A DNA stretch of 64,000 nucleotides from Alkaliphilus flagellatus. Lineage in GTDB: Bacteria; Bacillota; Clostridia; Peptostreptococcales; Natronincolaceae. A model generated the notes under the pieces. It did no database searches and was not told the origin of the DNA. It worked only from the letters and a program-made list of their open reading frames with translations. Shown piece by piece: positions 24,922 through 34,340 of the stretch (positions within the stretch are counted from its first letter, which is position 1; each line of letters begins with the position of its first letter). A program made the translations under genes and the position numbers. Where the stretch lies: NCBI RefSeq assembly GCF_018919215.1, contig NZ_JAHLQK010000001.1, forward strand, positions 342,430 through 406,429, given 5' to 3'.

Positions 24922-25479
24922 ATGCAAGCAAGTAATCTTGATTATACTTTTGCTACAGGTGGAGAGTATGAACTACGATGTGCTATAGATTTATATGGAC
25001 AATCTCTTTTAAGATATTGTCACAATATACTTTGTGACTACTTTGAGGCTCAAGATGTTGTGCAAATAACATTTATTAAAGCCTATAATAAAAGAAAAAG
25101 CTTTAAAAGTGGAACGTCCCTATCTGCATGGCTATATCGTATTGCATATACTACTTGTATTGATTCACTGAGAAAGAAAAAACTACTGTTTTTTATGTCA
25201 CAAACCAATACGGAGTCAATGCATTTTATGCATCAAACAAATGTGGACTCAAAATTTATAAGTGATGATTTAAAAGTAGCTCTTTTGGCTCTATCTCCAG
25301 CAGAGCGTGCCTTGGTGTTTAGCCGAGTTATTGATGAAAAGAGCTATGCAGATTTAGAAACTATCTATCATGTTTCAGCTACTACATTACGCAAACGTTA
25401 TGAACGGGCAAAAACAAAGTTGTCTAAGGCATTAAAAGAAGTTGATTCTTATTATAAAGGATTGGAGGAAACTAAATGA
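24922..25479 (+). CDS. ECF-type RNA polymerase sigma factor (second)
   Basis: 185 aa, start ATG 24922 with GGGAG upstream. Region 2 includes YFEAQDVVQITFIKAY and SAWLYRIAYTTCIDSLR; region 4 has KSYADLETIYHVSATTLRKRYERAK as helix-turn-helix. It overlaps the next gene by 4 nt (ATGA), so sigma and partner are made together. The upstream intergenic region carries no clear housekeeping promoter, which agrees with autoregulation. Confidence 0.93.
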   Translation: MQASNLDYTFATGGEYELRCAIDLYGQSLLRYCHNILCDYFEAQDVVQITFIKAYNKRKSFKSGTSLSAWLYRIAYTTCIDSLRKKKLLFFMSQTNTESMHFMHQTNVDSKFISDDLKVALLALSPAERALVFSRVIDEKSYADLETIYHVSATTLRKRYERAKTKLSKALKEVDSYYKGLEETK

Positions 25480-26822
25480 ATAATGACTATGATGAATTAA
25501 TTATAAAAAAGGCACTAAACACTATAAATACACCTGAATATGACATTGGTTTGGAAGTAGAAAAGAAAATTAAAAGTCATAAGTACCCTATGAGTTTAAA
25601 AAAATCCATATCTGTTGCATTGGCAGTTTGTCTCTGTCTTATGCTTTCTGTCGGTGTAATGGCGGCAACTATTCCAGGTTTTAGGAATCTTTTATCTATC
25701 GTTACCCCGGATATAGCATTAATGCTTCAACCTGTGGAAATTAGTAGTGAAGACGATGGAATTAAAATGGAAGTAGTAGCAGCTATGAATGATGATGAAA
25801 TGGCAGTTATTTATGTGACAATGCAGGACTTACTAGGTAATAGAATTGATGAAACACTTGATATTTATCATTACTCATTAACTGGAGCTCGGACGTTTAA
25901 TTGTCAAATTGTCAACTACGACGAAAAAACGAAAACCGCAACCTTACGTATGGAAGCTAACGGAGGAGAAAAACTAAACGGGAAAAAAGTAAGCTTTCGC
26001 ATTACCTCCTTTCTTAGTGATAAGCTAATATTTGATGGAGTTGAAACAGGAGTTAACCTTTCAAAGATAGCAATAATCAATGATTCACAAACAATCCCTC
26101 TTGATATGAACAATATTTCAGGTGGAGGCGGTGATTTATACAAAGAGTTTAAGTCCCAGGGAACAATAAAAGTTTTAAAGATGGATCAAATGAAACTTAC
26201 TCTGCCTAAAGTAGATTTTGTACATATTTCTAATATCGGTTATATTGATGATCGCCTTCATATCCAAACTAAATGGGTGGGAGATGGTATTGATGACCAT
26301 GGTTTTTTATATTTTACTGATACTTTAGGAAATAAGATTGATATTAACGCATCTAACATTTACTTTGGAGTCGATGAATCAGGTGATACCAAATATGGAC
26401 ATGATTATGTGGAATACATTTTTGATCTAGACAATATAAATCTTAATGAATTAAAGCTTATGGGTCATTTTGTATCTAATGGTAATTATACAAAAGGAGA
26501 CTGGAAAACTATATTTAAAATTCAGTCTGTTGGCGAAGAAAAGAAAACAGACTGCAATATCAAATTTGACACATGGGTTACAAATAGTATATCAGTGTCA
26601 CCAATGGGAATAACTTTGGCGGGTAGTGGTGAAAATAAAAATTCAGAAGAAATAAGTATTAGTGTTAATATGACCGATGGCAGTGTTCAAACATTTGACT
26701 CAGTTAGAAGCTACAGTGAAAATGGGAAAGTTAAACTTAAATATGTATCTCCATTACCATTGGACGTTTCCAATGTCAAATCAGTTAATGTTAATGGAAT
26801 CATTATTAATAAATTCAAGTAA
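25476..26822 (+). CDS. DUF4179-type membrane protein, probable anti-sigma factor
   Basis: 448 aa. Cytoplasmic N-terminal segment (residues 1-40), one membrane helix (SISVALAVCLCLMLSVGVMA, about 44-63), then a large extracytoplasmic region built of beta-rich segments. This matches the DUF4179 family that usually sits next to ECF sigma factors. The N-terminal tail would hold the sigma factor at the membrane and the outer part would sense an envelope signal. The coupling of start and stop supports this. The ligand is unknown. Confidence 0.87.
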   Translation: MNNDYDELIIKKALNTINTPEYDIGLEVEKKIKSHKYPMSLKKSISVALAVCLCLMLSVGVMAATIPGFRNLLSIVTPDIALMLQPVEISSEDDGIKMEVVAAMNDDEMAVIYVTMQDLLGNRIDETLDIYHYSLTGARTFNCQIVNYDEKTKTATLRMEANGGEKLNGKKVSFRITSFLSDKLIFDGVETGVNLSKIAIINDSQTIPLDMNNISGGGGDLYKEFKSQGTIKVLKMDQMKLTLPKVDFVHISNIGYIDDRLHIQTKWVGDGIDDHGFLYFTDTLGNKIDINASNIYFGVDESGDTKYGHDYVEYIFDLDNINLNELKLMGHFVSNGNYTKGDWKTIFKIQSVGEEKKTDCNIKFDTWVTNSISVSPMGITLAGSGENKNSEEISISVNMTDGSVQTFDSVRSYSENGKVKLKYVSPLPLDVSNVKSVNVNGIIINKFK

Positions 26823-26901
26823 AAGTGAAATCATTATTTTCGATGAGATGCTCACTTGAATGGGAATGATAAACGAGTATTACTTGAAGAGAGCATTGTA
26901 A

Positions 26902-26928
26902 AACAGGGACAAGAGATTTGTCCCTGTT
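26902..26928. repeat. GGGACA-type hairpin without T tract
   Basis: Perfect 11-bp arms, AACAGGGACAA/TTGTCCCTGTT, around a 5-nt loop. There is no T run on the plus strand. May act as an mRNA 3' structure for the anti-sigma gene, or be a scattered repeat. Confidence 0.6.
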
Positions 26929-27007
26929 CCTACTATAAAAATAATATAATAAACTGTAAGGAAATAGGTACTTCAATTTACGTAAATCTTGAAGGGATGG
27001 GTTTATA

Positions 27008-27556
27008 ATGCGTGTTTTTCTAGCTATAGAATTTCCAGATGATATAAAAGAATACTTGGATCAAGTTCAACAGGTAGTTAAGAAAAAAAGTGTAAAGGGT
27101 AATTTTACTAATAAGAAAAACTTTCATTTAACCCTTAGATTCATTGGGGAAACCAGAATTGATGAATTAGATAAATTGAAGGAAGCTATTAATAAAATAT
27201 CATTGCACCAGAGTTATTTTCAGTTAAGTTTTAGCAAACTAGGTCAGTTTACTAAAGGTAATAAGCGGATAATTTGGGTTGGGATCAAACATAACGAAAT
27301 CTTGAATCAACTATATATTCTTTTAGAAAGAGCCCTTGATGAGCAAGGATATCCCAGAGAAGAGAATAGCTTTGTTCCTCATATAACTTTAGGCAGACAA
27401 GTAGTGCTTGCTGAGAAATTAGACAAAATTAATGAAAAAATTCATATTGATAAGATGGTAATACCAGTAAGAAAGATTTCTATAATGGAAAGTACCAGAT
27501 TAAATGGTGAATTAACATATATTCCGCTTTATTCAAAAAGCTTAATTTTTCAATGA
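27008..27556 (+). CDS. thpR: RNA 2',3'-cyclic phosphodiesterase
   Basis: 182 aa. The two catalytic H-x-T-x motifs of the 2H phosphoesterase superfamily are present: HLTLRFIGE near residue 43 and HITLGR near residue 126. It begins MRVFLAIEFP, as is typical. The enzyme (also named LigT) opens 2',3'-cyclic ends in RNA. AAGGGATGGG precedes the start. Single gene. The following gap (27557-27829) is AT-rich and shows nothing I can name. Confidence 0.95.
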   Translation: MRVFLAIEFPDDIKEYLDQVQQVVKKKSVKGNFTNKKNFHLTLRFIGETRIDELDKLKEAINKISLHQSYFQLSFSKLGQFTKGNKRIIWVGIKHNEILNQLYILLERALDEQGYPREENSFVPHITLGRQVVLAEKLDKINEKIHIDKMVIPVRKISIMESTRLNGELTYIPLYSKSLIFQ

Positions 27557-27829
27557 ATAGTTAATTAGGTTAATACATATAAATGCTCTATACTTATACA
27601 ATAGTATCTAATGATATAAAAAACAATGTTAATACCAGATGTACCTTATTAGTAAGCAGTATTATGTTCGAATAAGAAGTTAGCTTTATTTATATTAAAA
27701 TATTTTTATAATAAATTAATCCTTTTGTGCTGTAATAACGTTATATTTAATATAGAATATTTTATAATATCAAGTTGAAAGAATATGCTATTAGTGAACT
27801 CTTATTATGAGATTGGATGGTGATTTGAT

Positions 27830-29629
27830 ATGATTAAGGATAAATTTATTATGAGAATACAAAACCACAATGAAAATATAAAAAAATATGATAGTATATT
27901 TAATTTAATTAGTACAGCTAGGATTATAACTTTTCTAGTAATTATGTATGTTACATATTTTATTGTGAGAATAAATTATAAAAGAACTTATTTAGTTGTA
28001 GACCTTATTCTATGTATATTATTTATTTCTTTAGTAATATATCATAATATAGTTAGAGAGAAACTAAACTTTTCAAAAGAAATTATAAATATAAATAACA
28101 ATTATTTAGCTAGAATTGACGGAAATTGGGTCAACTTTAATGATATCGGAGAGGAATTTAAAAATGAAAGGCACAGATATTCCCTAGATTTAGATATAGT
28201 AGGGAAAGAATCTTTGTTTCAACTTATTAATGTAACAAACACGTGGAATGGAAGGACAAGACTAGCTAATACTTTATTGCAATCACAATATAATAAAGAT
28301 GAAATAGTTTTACGACAACAAGCTATAAAAGAATTGAGCGAAAAGCTAGATTTTTGTCAAAACCTACAATATATATCAAATAAACATAAAAAAGAATTAC
28401 AAAATCCAGAAAAATTAGTTAAATATGCTGAAAGTGAAGAGACTTTAATAAGATCGGAAAAAGTAAAACAATTAATATATACTATTCCAATAATTATTAC
28501 ACCGTTGTCTTTTGCCATTATGATATTTAAAGTTGAAAGGATGTATGCATTAGTTGTAGCATTAATCTTGCTCCAATGTATAATATGGATAGTAGGCGTC
28601 TTAAAGATTAATAAGATTTTAGGACAAGTTAGCTGTTTCAAATATAACTTAGAAACCTATGTTAATATACTAAAGCTATTAGAAAAAGAGAATTTTGAAT
28701 CTAAAAAATTGAATGATATAAAAGAGATATTATTTAATAAAAGATATTCATCTATATTAGCAATAAAGGAATTAGATAAAATTTCAGAAAAAATCAACTT
28801 AAGACATAATGCTTTGTTATATGTGATATTGAATGGATTATTATTATGGGATTATGAATGTGTTTTTTTATTAGAAGATTGGAAGAGTAAATATGGATCA
28901 GAAGTTAAAACATGGATTGATGCTATAGGTGAAATTGAGTGTTTAATGAGTTTAAGTGTTTTACTACAAATAAATGAAAATGCTTCATTCCCCATTATTG
29001 ATAATTCAAATTTGATAGTAAGAGCAGAATCTTTAGGACATCCCCTTATAAATAATGATGAAAGGGTACTTAATGATATAGATCTGGATGACAATATTTT
29101 TATTATCACCGGGTCAAATATGTCAGGTAAAACAACCTTTTTAAGAACATTAGGCATTAATCTAGTTTTGGCATATAGTGGTGGACCTGTGTATGCATCT
29201 AAAATGTCATGTGCAATACTAGATGTATTTACATCTATGAGAATAACAGACGATTTAAAAAATGGAATATCAACTTTCTATGCAGAACTTCTTAGAATTA
29301 GAGAAATAATTAATTATGCAGAAAAAAATAGGAATATGATTTTTCTTATTGATGAAATTTTTAGAGGAACCAATTCTGTAGATAGAATATTAGGTGCTAA
29401 GAATGTTATAGCAAATCTTAATCAGTTAGGGGTAATTGGAGCAATAACAACCCATGATTTAGAACTATGTGAATTAGATGAATATAATCGAATAAAGAAT
29501 TATAATTTTTCCGAACAGTACAGGGATAATAAAATACATTTTGATTATAAAATTAGAGAAGGTAAGTCTACATCAACAAATGCAAAATACTTAATGGATT
29601 TAGTAGGTATTAAAATATTGAGGGACTAG
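27830..29629 (+). CDS. Membrane-anchored MutS-like ATPase
   Basis: 599 aa. Two helices near residues 30-48 and 54-72 and another pair near 217-258 put it in the membrane. The C-terminal 200 residues are the MutS ATPase: Walker A GSNMSGKTTFLRTLG, Walker B MIFLIDEIFRGTN, and the SVDRILGAKNV and ITTHDLELCEL segments. The mismatch-recognition domains I-II of true MutS are absent. The family is widespread in Clostridia and Bacteroidetes and has no established role. It is unlikely to act in normal mismatch repair. Own terminator follows. Confidence 0.9.
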   Translation: MIKDKFIMRIQNHNENIKKYDSIFNLISTARIITFLVIMYVTYFIVRINYKRTYLVVDLILCILFISLVIYHNIVREKLNFSKEIININNNYLARIDGNWVNFNDIGEEFKNERHRYSLDLDIVGKESLFQLINVTNTWNGRTRLANTLLQSQYNKDEIVLRQQAIKELSEKLDFCQNLQYISNKHKKELQNPEKLVKYAESEETLIRSEKVKQLIYTIPIIITPLSFAIMIFKVERMYALVVALILLQCIIWIVGVLKINKILGQVSCFKYNLETYVNILKLLEKENFESKKLNDIKEILFNKRYSSILAIKELDKISEKINLRHNALLYVILNGLLLWDYECVFLLEDWKSKYGSEVKTWIDAIGEIECLMSLSVLLQINENASFPIIDNSNLIVRAESLGHPLINNDERVLNDIDLDDNIFIITGSNMSGKTTFLRTLGINLVLAYSGGPVYASKMSCAILDVFTSMRITDDLKNGISTFYAELLRIREIINYAEKNRNMIFLIDEIFRGTNSVDRILGAKNVIANLNQLGVIGAITTHDLELCELDEYNRIKNYNFSEQYRDNKIHFDYKIREGKSTSTNAKYLMDLVGIKILRD

Positions 29630-29692
29630 GAAAGTCATAATGAGATTATTAAAGGTTAAACTAAAACACTAATTAAGGTAAGTGCAGTAAAT

Positions 29693-29736
29693 AAAAGACG
29701 TCTATCTATATAAAGGATAGATGTCTTTTGTTTTTT
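29693..29736 (+). terminator. Terminator after the MutS-like gene
   Basis: AAAAGACGTCTATC pairs with GATAGATGTCTTTT (one G-U type position), followed by GTTTTTT. Confidence 0.87.
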
Positions 29737-29765
29737 AAGAAAGTATAAAAATTCACATAAATATA

Positions 29766-29814
29766 TTGACAAAATATACTATTGGTTATATAGTTAATTA
29801 CACAAGTAATTAAC
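29766..29814 (+). promoter_or_regulatory. Promoter and inverted-repeat operator of the GntR/ABC operon
   Basis: TTGACA (29766-29771) and TATAGT (29789-29794) are spaced by 17 bp. The inverted repeat GTTAATTA (29793-29800)/TAATTAAC (29807-29814) overlaps the end of the -10 box and the start site, and further outer bases TTGGTTA/TAACCAA extend it. This is well placed for repression by the GntR protein encoded next. Confidence 0.75.
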
Positions 29815-29835
29815 CAATGAAGGAGGTTGAAATTC

Positions 29836-30204
29836 TTGCTTCTTAACTTTAATAGCGAAAAACCAATTTATCTTCAATTAGCTGAAGCTATCGAGGACAA
29901 TATTTTAAAGGGAATATTTGAAGAAGACACTCAGATAATTTCTACTACAGAAATATCAGTTAAATATAAAATTAATCCAGCAACAGCAGGAAAGGGTGTA
30001 AATATACTTGTAGATGATGGTATCATCTATAAAAAGAGGGGCGTAGGTATGTTTGTTTCACCGGGAGCAAAGAAAAAAATTCTAGAAAAGCGCAGGAAAA
30101 GCTTTTATGAAGGATTTATATTAACCCTCCTTGAAGAAGCTTCAAAGCTAAATATATCAAAGGAAGAAATTATTGAGATGATAGAAGGGGGTAACAAGAA
30201 ATGA
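29836..30204 (+). CDS. GntR-family (YtrA-type) transcriptional regulator
   Basis: 122 aa from TTG 29836, chosen because AGGAGG at 29821-29826 overlaps the earlier TTG at 29827. The winged-helix domain begins NFNSEKPIYLQLAEAIEDNI and includes the recognition region VKYKINPATAGKGVNILVDDG. The short C-terminal tail is the YtrA kind, which acts as a dimer repressing linked ABC genes, often relieved by cell-wall antibiotics. It overlaps the ATPase gene by 4 nt. Confidence 0.93.
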   Translation: MLLNFNSEKPIYLQLAEAIEDNILKGIFEEDTQIISTTEISVKYKINPATAGKGVNILVDDGIIYKKRGVGMFVSPGAKKKILEKRRKSFYEGFILTLLEEASKLNISKEEIIEMIEGGNKK

Positions 30205-31061
30205 AGACAATTGATATAAAAGGAATAAGTAAGGAGTATGCAAATACAAAAGCACTTGATAATGTCACCATTATACTTGAGCCAAATAAGATTTATGGGC
30301 TTTTAGGAAGAAATGGAGCAGGTAAAACTACTCTTTTAAATCTTTTAACAAATAGAATATTTCCAACAGAGGGCGAGATTACAATAGATGGAGACACTGT
30401 ATTTGAAAATGATAAAGCACTTAAAGATATATTCTATATGACTGAAAAAAACCTATATCCTGAAGGTGAAAAGATTAAAAATATATTTAAGTGGACGCGA
30501 GAGCTTTATCCTTTATTTGATATAGAGTATGCTAAGGGTTTATCAGAAAAGTTCGAACTAAATATAAATAAAAAAGTCAAAGACTTATCTACAGGTTATA
30601 GTTCCATATTTAAAGCTATTATAGCTTTATCATCTAATGCAAATATCATGATATTTGACGAGCCTGTTTTAGGCTTAGATGCAAACCATAGAGATATGTT
30701 TTATAAAGAGTTGATAGCAAATTATAATAAAACTCCTAAGACTATGATCATATCTACACATATTATTGAAGAAGTAGCTCAAGTACTAGAGGAAGTTATA
30801 ATAATTAAAAAAGGAAAACTGATTGCAAAGCAGTCAGTTGAAGATCTTTTGTCCTGTGCTTATACTGTTTCAGGAGAGTCTTCAAATGTTGATAAATATA
30901 TAGAAGGTAAAAAATATATAGGGCAAGAAACAATAGGCAACTTCAAATCCGTTATAGTATTAGAAGATATACAAAATAAAAATCAAGTCTTGGCAAATGA
31001 ACTGAAAGTAGAATTTAGTAAAGCAGAATTGCAAAAATTGTTTATCAGTTTAACTAATTGA
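30201..31061 (+). CDS. ABC transporter ATPase, YtrB-like
   Basis: 286 aa. Walker A LLGRNGAGKTT, a diverged signature LSTGYSSIFKAIIAL (TGYSS in place of SGGQQ, common in this clade), Walker B IMIFDEPVLGLDA and H-loop ISTHII. Pairs with the permease encoded 15 nt downstream and is repressed, by position, by the GntR protein. Function is likely export or response to a cell envelope antibiotic. Confidence 0.92.
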   Translation: MKTIDIKGISKEYANTKALDNVTIILEPNKIYGLLGRNGAGKTTLLNLLTNRIFPTEGEITIDGDTVFENDKALKDIFYMTEKNLYPEGEKIKNIFKWTRELYPLFDIEYAKGLSEKFELNINKKVKDLSTGYSSIFKAIIALSSNANIMIFDEPVLGLDANHRDMFYKELIANYNKTPKTMIISTHIIEEVAQVLEEVIIIKKGKLIAKQSVEDLLSCAYTVSGESSNVDKYIEGKKYIGQETIGNFKSVIVLEDIQNKNQVLANELKVEFSKAELQKLFISLTN

Positions 31062-31076
31062 TGGAGGGAGAAAACA

Positions 31077-31781
31077 ATGAATAGTATATTAAAGGTAACA
31101 AAGTATCAACTTCATGATTTTAAAAAATCTGTAGCCATATTCTATACTGTTATTTTTTTGTTGTCATCAGTAATTGGAATTTCAATTGATAAAATAACAG
31201 GAACCTTTGGGGGCTTTGGGCTGACAACGGCAATATTTATTTTTATAGCAGGGTTAAACTGCTTTAAATCAAACTTCAAATTTATGATGGCTAATAATGT
31301 ATCAAGAAAAAGATTTTATTATGGGAATATAATCGCTTTAGTCATAATAGCTGCATTTATGGCACTAGTGGACTCAATATTAAGCTATGTTCTTAATTTA
31401 ATAATCCCCTATGAAAGTGTCATTGTACAGCTTTATAATAAAAAAAATTTTATTTTCTTCGATGAATTTTTATGGTCATTTGGATTATATACATTATTTG
31501 TATGCTTAGGCTGGCTTATTACAATGTTATATTACAGATGTAATAAGATTATGAAAACTATTATTTCTATTATACCTATACCTATAATAATATTACTTCA
31601 ATATGTTGAGCAAGAATCAGGCGGAGCTGTGGGTAGAACCATTATGGGTTTCCTAGATAAAGCACTAGGTTTTGCCTACAATAATAATACCTATATTGGA
31701 ACATTAAGCTTTCTTGCAGGAACCGCGGCACTTTTACCAATATGTTTTTTACTTATTCGTAAGGCCCCGATAAAGGACTAA
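31077..31781 (+). CDS. ABC-type permease of the GntR operon
   Basis: 234 aa, GGAGGGAG upstream of ATG 31077. Six hydrophobic helices, with a short charged link MMANNVSRKRFYYGN between the second and third. No named domain is recognised with certainty. The place next to the ATPase identifies it as its membrane subunit. The region 31782-32038 holds no gene or clear terminator. Confidence 0.88.
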   Translation: MNSILKVTKYQLHDFKKSVAIFYTVIFLLSSVIGISIDKITGTFGGFGLTTAIFIFIAGLNCFKSNFKFMMANNVSRKRFYYGNIIALVIIAAFMALVDSILSYVLNLIIPYESVIVQLYNKKNFIFFDEFLWSFGLYTLFVCLGWLITMLYYRCNKIMKTIISIIPIPIIILLQYVEQESGGAVGRTIMGFLDKALGFAYNNNTYIGTLSFLAGTAALLPICFLLIRKAPIKD

Positions 31782-32038
31782 ACAATAGATACTAGTATGC
31801 TTACTAAAAACACTGCCCATACAATTACTGGAAGAGTTTATGCACATAAAAAATTAAAGAAGGAAAAGGATTTTAAATATTGAATTTAGTAAATAATAGC
31901 AAAGAGTATATGAATATTATGATTATAGTTTTCGAAGTAATATAAAAATATAGATTACTTTTGTGTTAAAAGATATTCTTTTATTAAGTATTAAGGACAT
32001 AATAGTTCTATACTATTTATTTAATAAGGAGTGATAAA

Positions 32039-33250
32039 ATGAAGACTATTGCAATAGCAGGCACATTTGACTCTAAAGGTAAAGAGTTTCAGTATATTAA
32101 GGATATAATTGAAGCTCTTGGACTAAATACATTTACAATCCATACTGGAGTTTTCGAGCCTATATTTAAACCAGATGTTTCTAATTACGAAATCGCTGAA
32201 GCAGTAGGAATGGATATGGGTGAAATATCGGCAAAAAAAGATAGAGCATTGGCCACAGAAGTACTTGCAAAAGGGATGGAAAAGCTAGTGCCTCAGTTAT
32301 ATGAGCAAGGAAAATTTGATGGAATTATTTCTTTAGGAGGGAGCGGCGGCACTTCAATAGTTACTCCTGGCATGAGAGCATTGCCAATAGGAGTTCCTAA
32401 GGTTATGGTATCTACAGTGGCTGCTGGCGATGTATCAGTTTATGTAGGATCAAGTGATATTTTCATGTATCCTTCTATAGTTGATGTTGCCGGATTAAAC
32501 TCTATATCCACTAAAATTTTTACAAATGCTGCTCTTGCTATAGCAGGGATGGTAAAATTCGAAAATACTCAAAGAGTGGAAAGTAAACCTTTAATAGCTG
32601 CAAGTATGTTTGGAGTAACAACACCATGTGTAAACGAGGCTAGAGCATATTTAGAAGATCAAGGATATGAAGTACTTATATTTCATGCAACAGGCACTGG
32701 TGGAAAAGCAATGGAAAGCTTAATAAGCAGTGGTCATATTGAAGGAGTTCTAGATATTACAACTACAGAATGGTGCGATGAATTAGTTGGTGGGAATATG
32801 GCGGCAGGGGACAAAAGGTTAGAAGCTGCAGGGCAAAACAATGTTCCACAAGTTGTTTCTACAGGAGCCTTAGATATGGTCAACTTTGGTGCAATAGATA
32901 CTGTTCCTAGTAAATTTAATGGACGTAATTTCTATAAACATAATCCTACGGTTACTCTAATGAGAACAACGGCAGAGGAGAATAAACAACTAGGCATGAT
33001 TATAGCTGAGAAACTTAATAAAGCTAAATCTCCTACAGCTTTAATGCTTCCATTAAAAGGAGTATCTTTACTAGATGTAGAAGGTCAGGTTTTCTATGGT
33101 CCTGAAGAAGATAAGATACTATTTGATACATTAAGAGAAAATGTTGATAAGAATATCGTAGAACTTATTGAACTTGATTATGATATTAATGATAAAAATT
33201 TTGCTATTGCAGCAGCTAAAAAATTATTAGAGTTAATAAAAAATAATTAG
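32039..33250 (+). CDS. Tm-1-like ATP-binding protein (UPF0261)
   Basis: 403 aa, AAGGAGTGA upstream. It begins [20 protein letters not shown] and has a glycine-rich segment [16 protein letters not shown] and a long C-terminal half with [12 protein letters not shown]. This matches the UPF0261/Tm-1-like family. In plants the tomato resistance protein Tm-1 fuses this domain with a TIM-barrel domain like the one encoded next. The bacterial reaction is not established. The 22-nt gap to the next gene marks an operon. Confidence 0.9.
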   Translation: MKTIAIAGTFDSKGKEFQYIKDIIEALGLNTFTIHTGVFEPIFKPDVSNYEIAEAVGMDMGEISAKKDRALATEVLAKGMEKLVPQLYEQGKFDGIISLGGSGGTSIVTPGMRALPIGVPKVMVSTVAAGDVSVYVGSSDIFMYPSIVDVAGLNSISTKIFTNAALAIAGMVKFENTQRVESKPLIAASMFGVTTPCVNEARAYLEDQGYEVLIFHATGTGGKAMESLISSGHIEGVLDITTTEWCDELVGGNMAAGDKRLEAAGQNNVPQVVSTGALDMVNFGAIDTVPSKFNGRNFYKHNPTVTLMRTTAEENKQLGMIIAEKLNKAKSPTALMLPLKGVSLLDVEGQVFYGPEEDKILFDTLRENVDKNIVELIELDYDINDKNFAIAAAKKLLELIKNN

Positions 33251-33272
33251 TAAAAATATAGGAGTGAATAAA

Positions 33273-34103
33273 TTGAAACTAAGTCGTGAAGAAATTCTAA
33301 AAAGATTGAAAAAGCAGGTTTCTAATGGAAAGATTATATTAGGAGCAGGTGCAGGGGCAGGTATTTCAGCAAAAAGTGGTGAAGCTGGTGGTGTTGATTT
33401 AATTATAATATATAATTCAGGAAGATACAGAATGGCTGGACGTGGATCGCTGGCTGGCCTTCTTTCCTATGGTGATGCTAACCAAATTGTAGTCGATATG
33501 GGATCAGAAATATTGCCAGTTGTAAAAGACACACCTGTTCTTGCTGGAGTTTGTGGTACAGATCCATTTAGAATAATGGAAGTTTTTCTAAAACAGTTAA
33601 AAGAACAAGGTTTTGCAGGAGTTCAGAACTTCCCAACGGTAGGATTAATTGACGGTGTTTTTAGAGCAAATCTAGAAGAAACAGGTATGGGATATGATCT
33701 AGAAGTTGATATGATACGCAAAGCACATGAAATAGACTTGCTAACTAGCCCTTATGTGTTTGATGAAGAACAGGCTGAGGCAATGGCAAAGGCTGGTGCA
33801 GATATTTTGGTTGCCCATATGGGGCTTACTACCAAAGGAACTATAGGAGCTAAAACTGCATTAACACTTGATGATTGCGTAAAAAAAGTTCAAGCTATAT
33901 GCGATGCAGGAAAGCGTATAAATCCAGATATAATAGTACTTTGTCATGGGGGACCTATTGCAGAGCCAGATGATGCCCAATATATTATCTCGAATACAAC
34001 AGGTGTTGATGGATTTTTTGGTGCTTCTAGTATCGAAAGATTTGCAACTGAAGTTGGAATTAAGAAACAAGCTGAGGCTTTTAAAAATATATCTATTAAG
34101 TAG
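33273..34103 (+). CDS. Phosphoenolpyruvate hydrolase-like TIM-barrel protein, Tm-1 partner
   Basis: 276 aa from TTG 33273; AGGAG at 33260-33264 is 8 nt upstream, while the GTG at 33264 overlaps it. Characteristic segments are [52 protein letters not shown] and [14 protein letters not shown]. The family is annotated as phosphoenolpyruvate hydrolase-like, and it forms the C-terminal half of eukaryotic Tm-1-like fusions. It would act together with the upstream protein. A real substrate is unknown. Confidence 0.88.
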   Translation: MKLSREEILKRLKKQVSNGKIILGAGAGAGISAKSGEAGGVDLIIIYNSGRYRMAGRGSLAGLLSYGDANQIVVDMGSEILPVVKDTPVLAGVCGTDPFRIMEVFLKQLKEQGFAGVQNFPTVGLIDGVFRANLEETGMGYDLEVDMIRKAHEIDLLTSPYVFDEEQAEAMAKAGADILVAHMGLTTKGTIGAKTALTLDDCVKKVQAICDAGKRINPDIIVLCHGGPIAEPDDAQYIISNTTGVDGFFGASSIERFATEVGIKKQAEAFKNISIK

Positions 34104-34147
34104 TATATTTGATGAATTAGAAAAATAAAATATAAAGTCATATATAC

Positions 34148-34184
34148 AGTTCTCTCAGACTGATGTTTTGAGGGAACTTTTTAT
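34148..34184 (+). terminator. Terminator of the Tm-1-like operon
   Basis: AGTTCTCTCA pairs with TGAGGGAACT (one G-T pair), then TTTTT. Confidence 0.85.
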
Positions 34185-34340
34185 ATAATGAATAAAATTA
34201 TATTAAAAGAAGAAATAACTAAAAAATTGGAGAGAGGGTAGTAAATTGCTATATTATAAAGGCTGATTTTTTTGCAAAAATGCAATAGTGGAGTATAATA
34301 AAATTAAACCCATATTAATAATAAGAGGCGGTGTTTATCT

